From contig NZ_OBMI01000003.1 of assembly GCF_900199185.1 (NCBI RefSeq), positions 806,001-870,000 on the forward strand: a DNA stretch of 64,000 nt, given 5' to 3'. The position numbers and the translations under genes are program-made. Source of the stretch: Sphingomonas guangdongensis. Lineage in GTDB: Bacteria; Pseudomonadota; Alphaproteobacteria; Sphingomonadales; Sphingomonadaceae. The notes under the pieces were generated by a model. It ran no database searches. It was not told the DNA's origin and saw only the letters and a list, made by a program, of their open reading frames with translations. Position 1 is the first letter of the stretch. Every line of letters starts with the position of its first letter. Positions 61,979 through 64,000 of the stretch are shown piece by piece.

Positions 61979-62911
61979 ATGGGCGCGCACCACGGTCACA
62001 GCCACGGGCACGAGCACGGCGAGCACGGGCACCATCATCACGCCCCCGCCGATTTCGGGCGTGCGTTTGCGATCGGCGCGGCGCTCAACATCGCCTTTGT
62101 CGTGGTGGAGGCGGGGTTCGGCCTGGCCGCCCACTCGGTCGCGCTGCTGGCGGATGCGGGCCACAACCTGTCGGACGTGCTCGGGCTGCTGGTCGCCTGG
62201 GGCGCGGCGACGCTCGCCAGGCGGCCCGCCTCCGGACGTTTCACCTATGGGCTGAAAAGCTCATCCATCCTGGCCGCGCTTGCGAACGGCGTGCTGCTGC
62301 TCCTCGCGGTCGGCGCGATCCTGTGGGAGGCGGTGCGGCGGCTGGCCGACCCGCCACCGGTCGCGGCCGGCACGCTGATCTGGGTCGCGGCGGCAGGCAT
62401 CGTCGTCAACACCGCGACCGCGCTTCTCTTCGCGCGCGGGCGGCACGGCGACCTGAACATCCGCGGCGCCTACCTCCACATGACGGCGGACGCGCTGGTG
62501 TCAACGGGCGTGGTGATCGCCGGCATTGTCATCGCCGCGACCGGCTGGCGCTGGGTCGATCCGGCCGTCAGCCTGGTGATCGTGGCGGTGATCCTGGTCG
62601 GCACCACCGGCCTCCTCCGCGATGCGCTGGTGATGGCGCTGCAGGCGGTGCCGCGGAGCATCGATCCGGCCGCCGTCCGCGCGCTGCTGGCCGGCCTACC
62701 CGGCGTTGCGCGGGTACATGATCTCCACATCTGGCCCATGAGCACGACGGAGAACGCACTGACCGCGCACCTGGTCATGCCCGGTGGTCATCCGGGCGAT
62801 GCTTTCCTATCAGAGGTGCAGCACCGCCTAGCGCACGACCATGCGATCGGTCACACGACGCTCCAGATCGAGCTCGCCGACGCGCAGCCATGCGAGCCGC
62901 ACCACCACTAG
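61979..62911 (+). CDS. cation diffusion facilitator family transporter (Zn2+/Co2+/Cd2+ efflux, CzcD-like)
   Basis: A 310-residue six-helix antiporter. The His-rich N-terminus (HHGHSHGHEHGEHGHHHH) and metal-site residues HSVALLADAGHNLSDVLGL (helix 2) and HMTADALVSTGVVIAG (helix 5) are typical. The cytoplasmic domain contains VHDLHIWPMSTTENALTAHL. The start is ATG 61979 with GGAG upstream. Its TAG stop shares the CTAG palindrome with the stop of the convergent cupin gene. Confidence 0.93.
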   Translation: MGAHHGHSHGHEHGEHGHHHHAPADFGRAFAIGAALNIAFVVVEAGFGLAAHSVALLADAGHNLSDVLGLLVAWGAATLARRPASGRFTYGLKSSSILAALANGVLLLLAVGAILWEAVRRLADPPPVAAGTLIWVAAAGIVVNTATALLFARGRHGDLNIRGAYLHMTADALVSTGVVIAGIVIAATGWRWVDPAVSLVIVAVILVGTTGLLRDALVMALQAVPRSIDPAAVRALLAGLPGVARVHDLHIWPMSTTENALTAHLVMPGGHPGDAFLSEVQHRLAHDHAIGHTTLQIELADAQPCEPHHH

Positions 62912-63522
62912 GCCAGGTGGACGGCCAGCCACACGGTCGGCGGATCGGCGCTGGTCCGCGTCACCCAGTGCGGCTGATCGGCCGCGATGAGCAGGTGGTC
63001 GCCGGCGCGCAGCGTCACCTCGTCAGAGTCGGCGATCCGCATGCCCGCGTCGCCCGCGAGGACGACGACCCATTCGTCATGCGGCTGAACCTTGGGCGTG
63101 TCGGCGGGCGTCACCTGTCCGGCGGACACGATCCGCTCGATCCTGCAGCCCGGTCGCTCGATAAGCGCCGTGAAACCCTCCGCTCGCCTGGCGGACGGCA
63201 GCTTCGCGTACAGATTTCCGATCGTCGGGCGGAACCGCGGCGGTGGCGGCGGTGGTGGATCAGGTGCAGGCGTTGCCTTGACCCGCTTCAATCCCTTGGT
63301 CGAACGCTGCCACGTCGAGCGGGTTCGGTCGCGCAGAAACCTTTCGATCGCGGCCGGCGTGGCCTCGAGCCCGTCCTCACCGATCCCAAACACCGCCTTG
63401 CCCGCGGCGTCGCTCAGCCCGTAGCGGCCGAAATCACCGCCCGGCTTGCGCCGCCGGGAGGTGCGCAGTTTCAGGCCCTGATGCGCGGCCATCTCGCGCA
63501 GGCGGTCGCTCTCCTCGCTCAT
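62908..63522 (-). CDS. cupin-domain protein with N-terminal extension
   Basis: A 204-residue protein. Residues ~1-80 form an unassigned basic domain ([49 protein letters not shown]), then a Pro-rich linker of eight prolines, then a C-terminal cupin (~115-204: [37 protein letters not shown]) with the usual H-x-E and final His positions. Substrate unknown; related phosphoribosylaminoimidazole carboxylase-type cupins exist as hypothetical proteins. Its stop overlaps that of the CDF gene. Confidence 0.75.
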   Translation of the reverse strand: MSEESDRLREMAAHQGLKLRTSRRRKPGGDFGRYGLSDAAGKAVFGIGEDGLEATPAAIERFLRDRTRSTWQRSTKGLKRVKATPAPDPPPPPPPRFRPTIGNLYAKLPSARRAEGFTALIERPGCRIERIVSAGQVTPADTPKVQPHDEWVVVLAGDAGMRIADSDEVTLRAGDHLLIAADQPHWVTRTSADPPTVWLAVHLA

Positions 63523-63578
63523 GCTCCCCGCAACGCCCGATCCTTGCCGCGCGTTGCACGAACGCTACAGCAGCCGGC

Positions 63579-64000
63579 ATGCCTCCCCGTTTCGACTTCA
63601 CCATCACGGCGAGCGATGGTCGCGCCCGCACCGGCATTATCGCCACCCGCCGCGGCGAGATCCGTACCCCCGCCTTCATGCCGGTCGGCACCGCCGCGAC
63701 GGTGAAGGCGATGAAGCCCGCCGACGTCCGCGCGGGCGGTGCCGACATCATCCTCGGCAACACCTATCACCTGATGCTCAGGCCCGGTGCGGAGCGGGTC
63801 GCGCGATTGGGCGGCCTGCACGCCTTTATGAGGTGGGACCGGCCGATCCTGACCGATTCCGGTGGCTATCAGGTGATGAGCCTGTCCGAGCTGACCACCC
63901 GCAGCGAGAACGGAGTCGCCTTCCGCTCGCACCTGGACGGGTCACGCCACCTGCTGACGCCCGAACGCTCGATCGAGATCCAGCGGCTGCTTGGCAGCAC
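63579..64000 (+). CDS. tgt: queuine tRNA-ribosyltransferase, 3' end outside window
   Basis: The first ~140 residues of Tgt, which exchanges guanine-34 for preQ1 in tRNAs with GUN anticodons. Visible are [35 protein letters not shown], the nucleophile region [14 protein letters not shown], and [21 protein letters not shown] 63579 follows the divergent cupin start by 56 bp. It pairs functionally with queA at 53681, although about 9 kb separates them. Confidence 0.95.
   Translation, partial: MPPRFDFTITASDGRARTGIIATRRGEIRTPAFMPVGTAATVKAMKPADVRAGGADIILGNTYHLMLRPGAERVARLGGLHAFMRWDRPILTDSGGYQVMSLSELTTRSENGVAFRSHLDGSRHLLTPERSIEIQRLLGS

Overview
The window is high-GC, gene-dense chromosomal DNA from an alphaproteobacterium, almost certainly a Sphingomonas or a close sphingomonad. 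The grounds are the sequence of housekeeping products (PopZ/DUF2497, CpdR, DUF1013, DUF1192 and DUF1289 proteins, class II DAHP synthase), the pcm-tolC-popZ-valS order, many TonB/Tat/Sec envelope proteins, and two families of intergenic inverted repeats of a kind I associate with sphingomonads. No phage, transposase, plasmid or CRISPR functions are visible.

Layout. 0-9.6 kb: hemB (cut by the window edge), a lipid kinase, valS, an S9 peptidase, popZ, tolC and a PCMT-family methyltransferase. 9.7-17 kb: tRNA-Cys near cysS, with an orphan PqqD-like protein between them; a 2-hydroxyacid dehydrogenase, a TM2 protein, a Tat-exported aminotransferase with a TauE/SafE permease, a class II DAHP synthase reading in frame from an XRE-type helix-turn-helix, and tRNA-Glu. 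17-18.9 kb: a gene-poor stretch and a DUF3616 protein. 19-25 kb: an iron-uptake operon (TonB siderophore receptor, PiuC-type dioxygenase, PepSY protein, DUF2271, DUF4198, ApbE) behind a Fur-box-like site. 25-29 kb: a decaying accessory patch with a lysA pseudogene, small membrane proteins, a methyltransferase and a YnfA-like protein. 29-41 kb: tRNA-Val, cpdR, N-formylglutamate amidohydrolase, a well-supported small RNA, cytochrome b561 with an FAD oxidase, an RNA helicase, a dienelactone hydrolase that has lost its active-site segment, a PlcP/Agt-like lipid-remodelling pair, and GST and quinone oxidoreductase genes. 41-54.7 kb: clpA, a second S9 peptidase, a diguanylate cyclase, fadD behind a palindromic operator, an aldehyde dehydrogenase, xseB-ispA-coaD, a cyclophilin and queA. 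54.7-63 kb: a c-di-GMP/envelope locus. 63.6 kb: the start of tgt.

The most interesting system candidate is the 54.7-61.4 kb locus between queA and tgt. It holds a CHASE2-GGDEF(degenerate)-EAL phosphodiesterase, an exported FecR-domain protein with a roughly 360-residue Ala/Lys/Glu helix and a poly-Asp tail, a ShlB/FhaC-type outer-membrane transporter and a PilZ c-di-GMP receptor, followed by an EF-hand protein. Together they suggest an envelope structure or secretion route controlled by local c-di-GMP; this is inference. Other strong leads are the DAHP synthase locus with its own HTH domain and a 7-5-7 operator, the ~108-nt sRNA at 30.6 kb, the possibly leaderless fadD, and the Pi-starvation-type lipid-remodelling pair.
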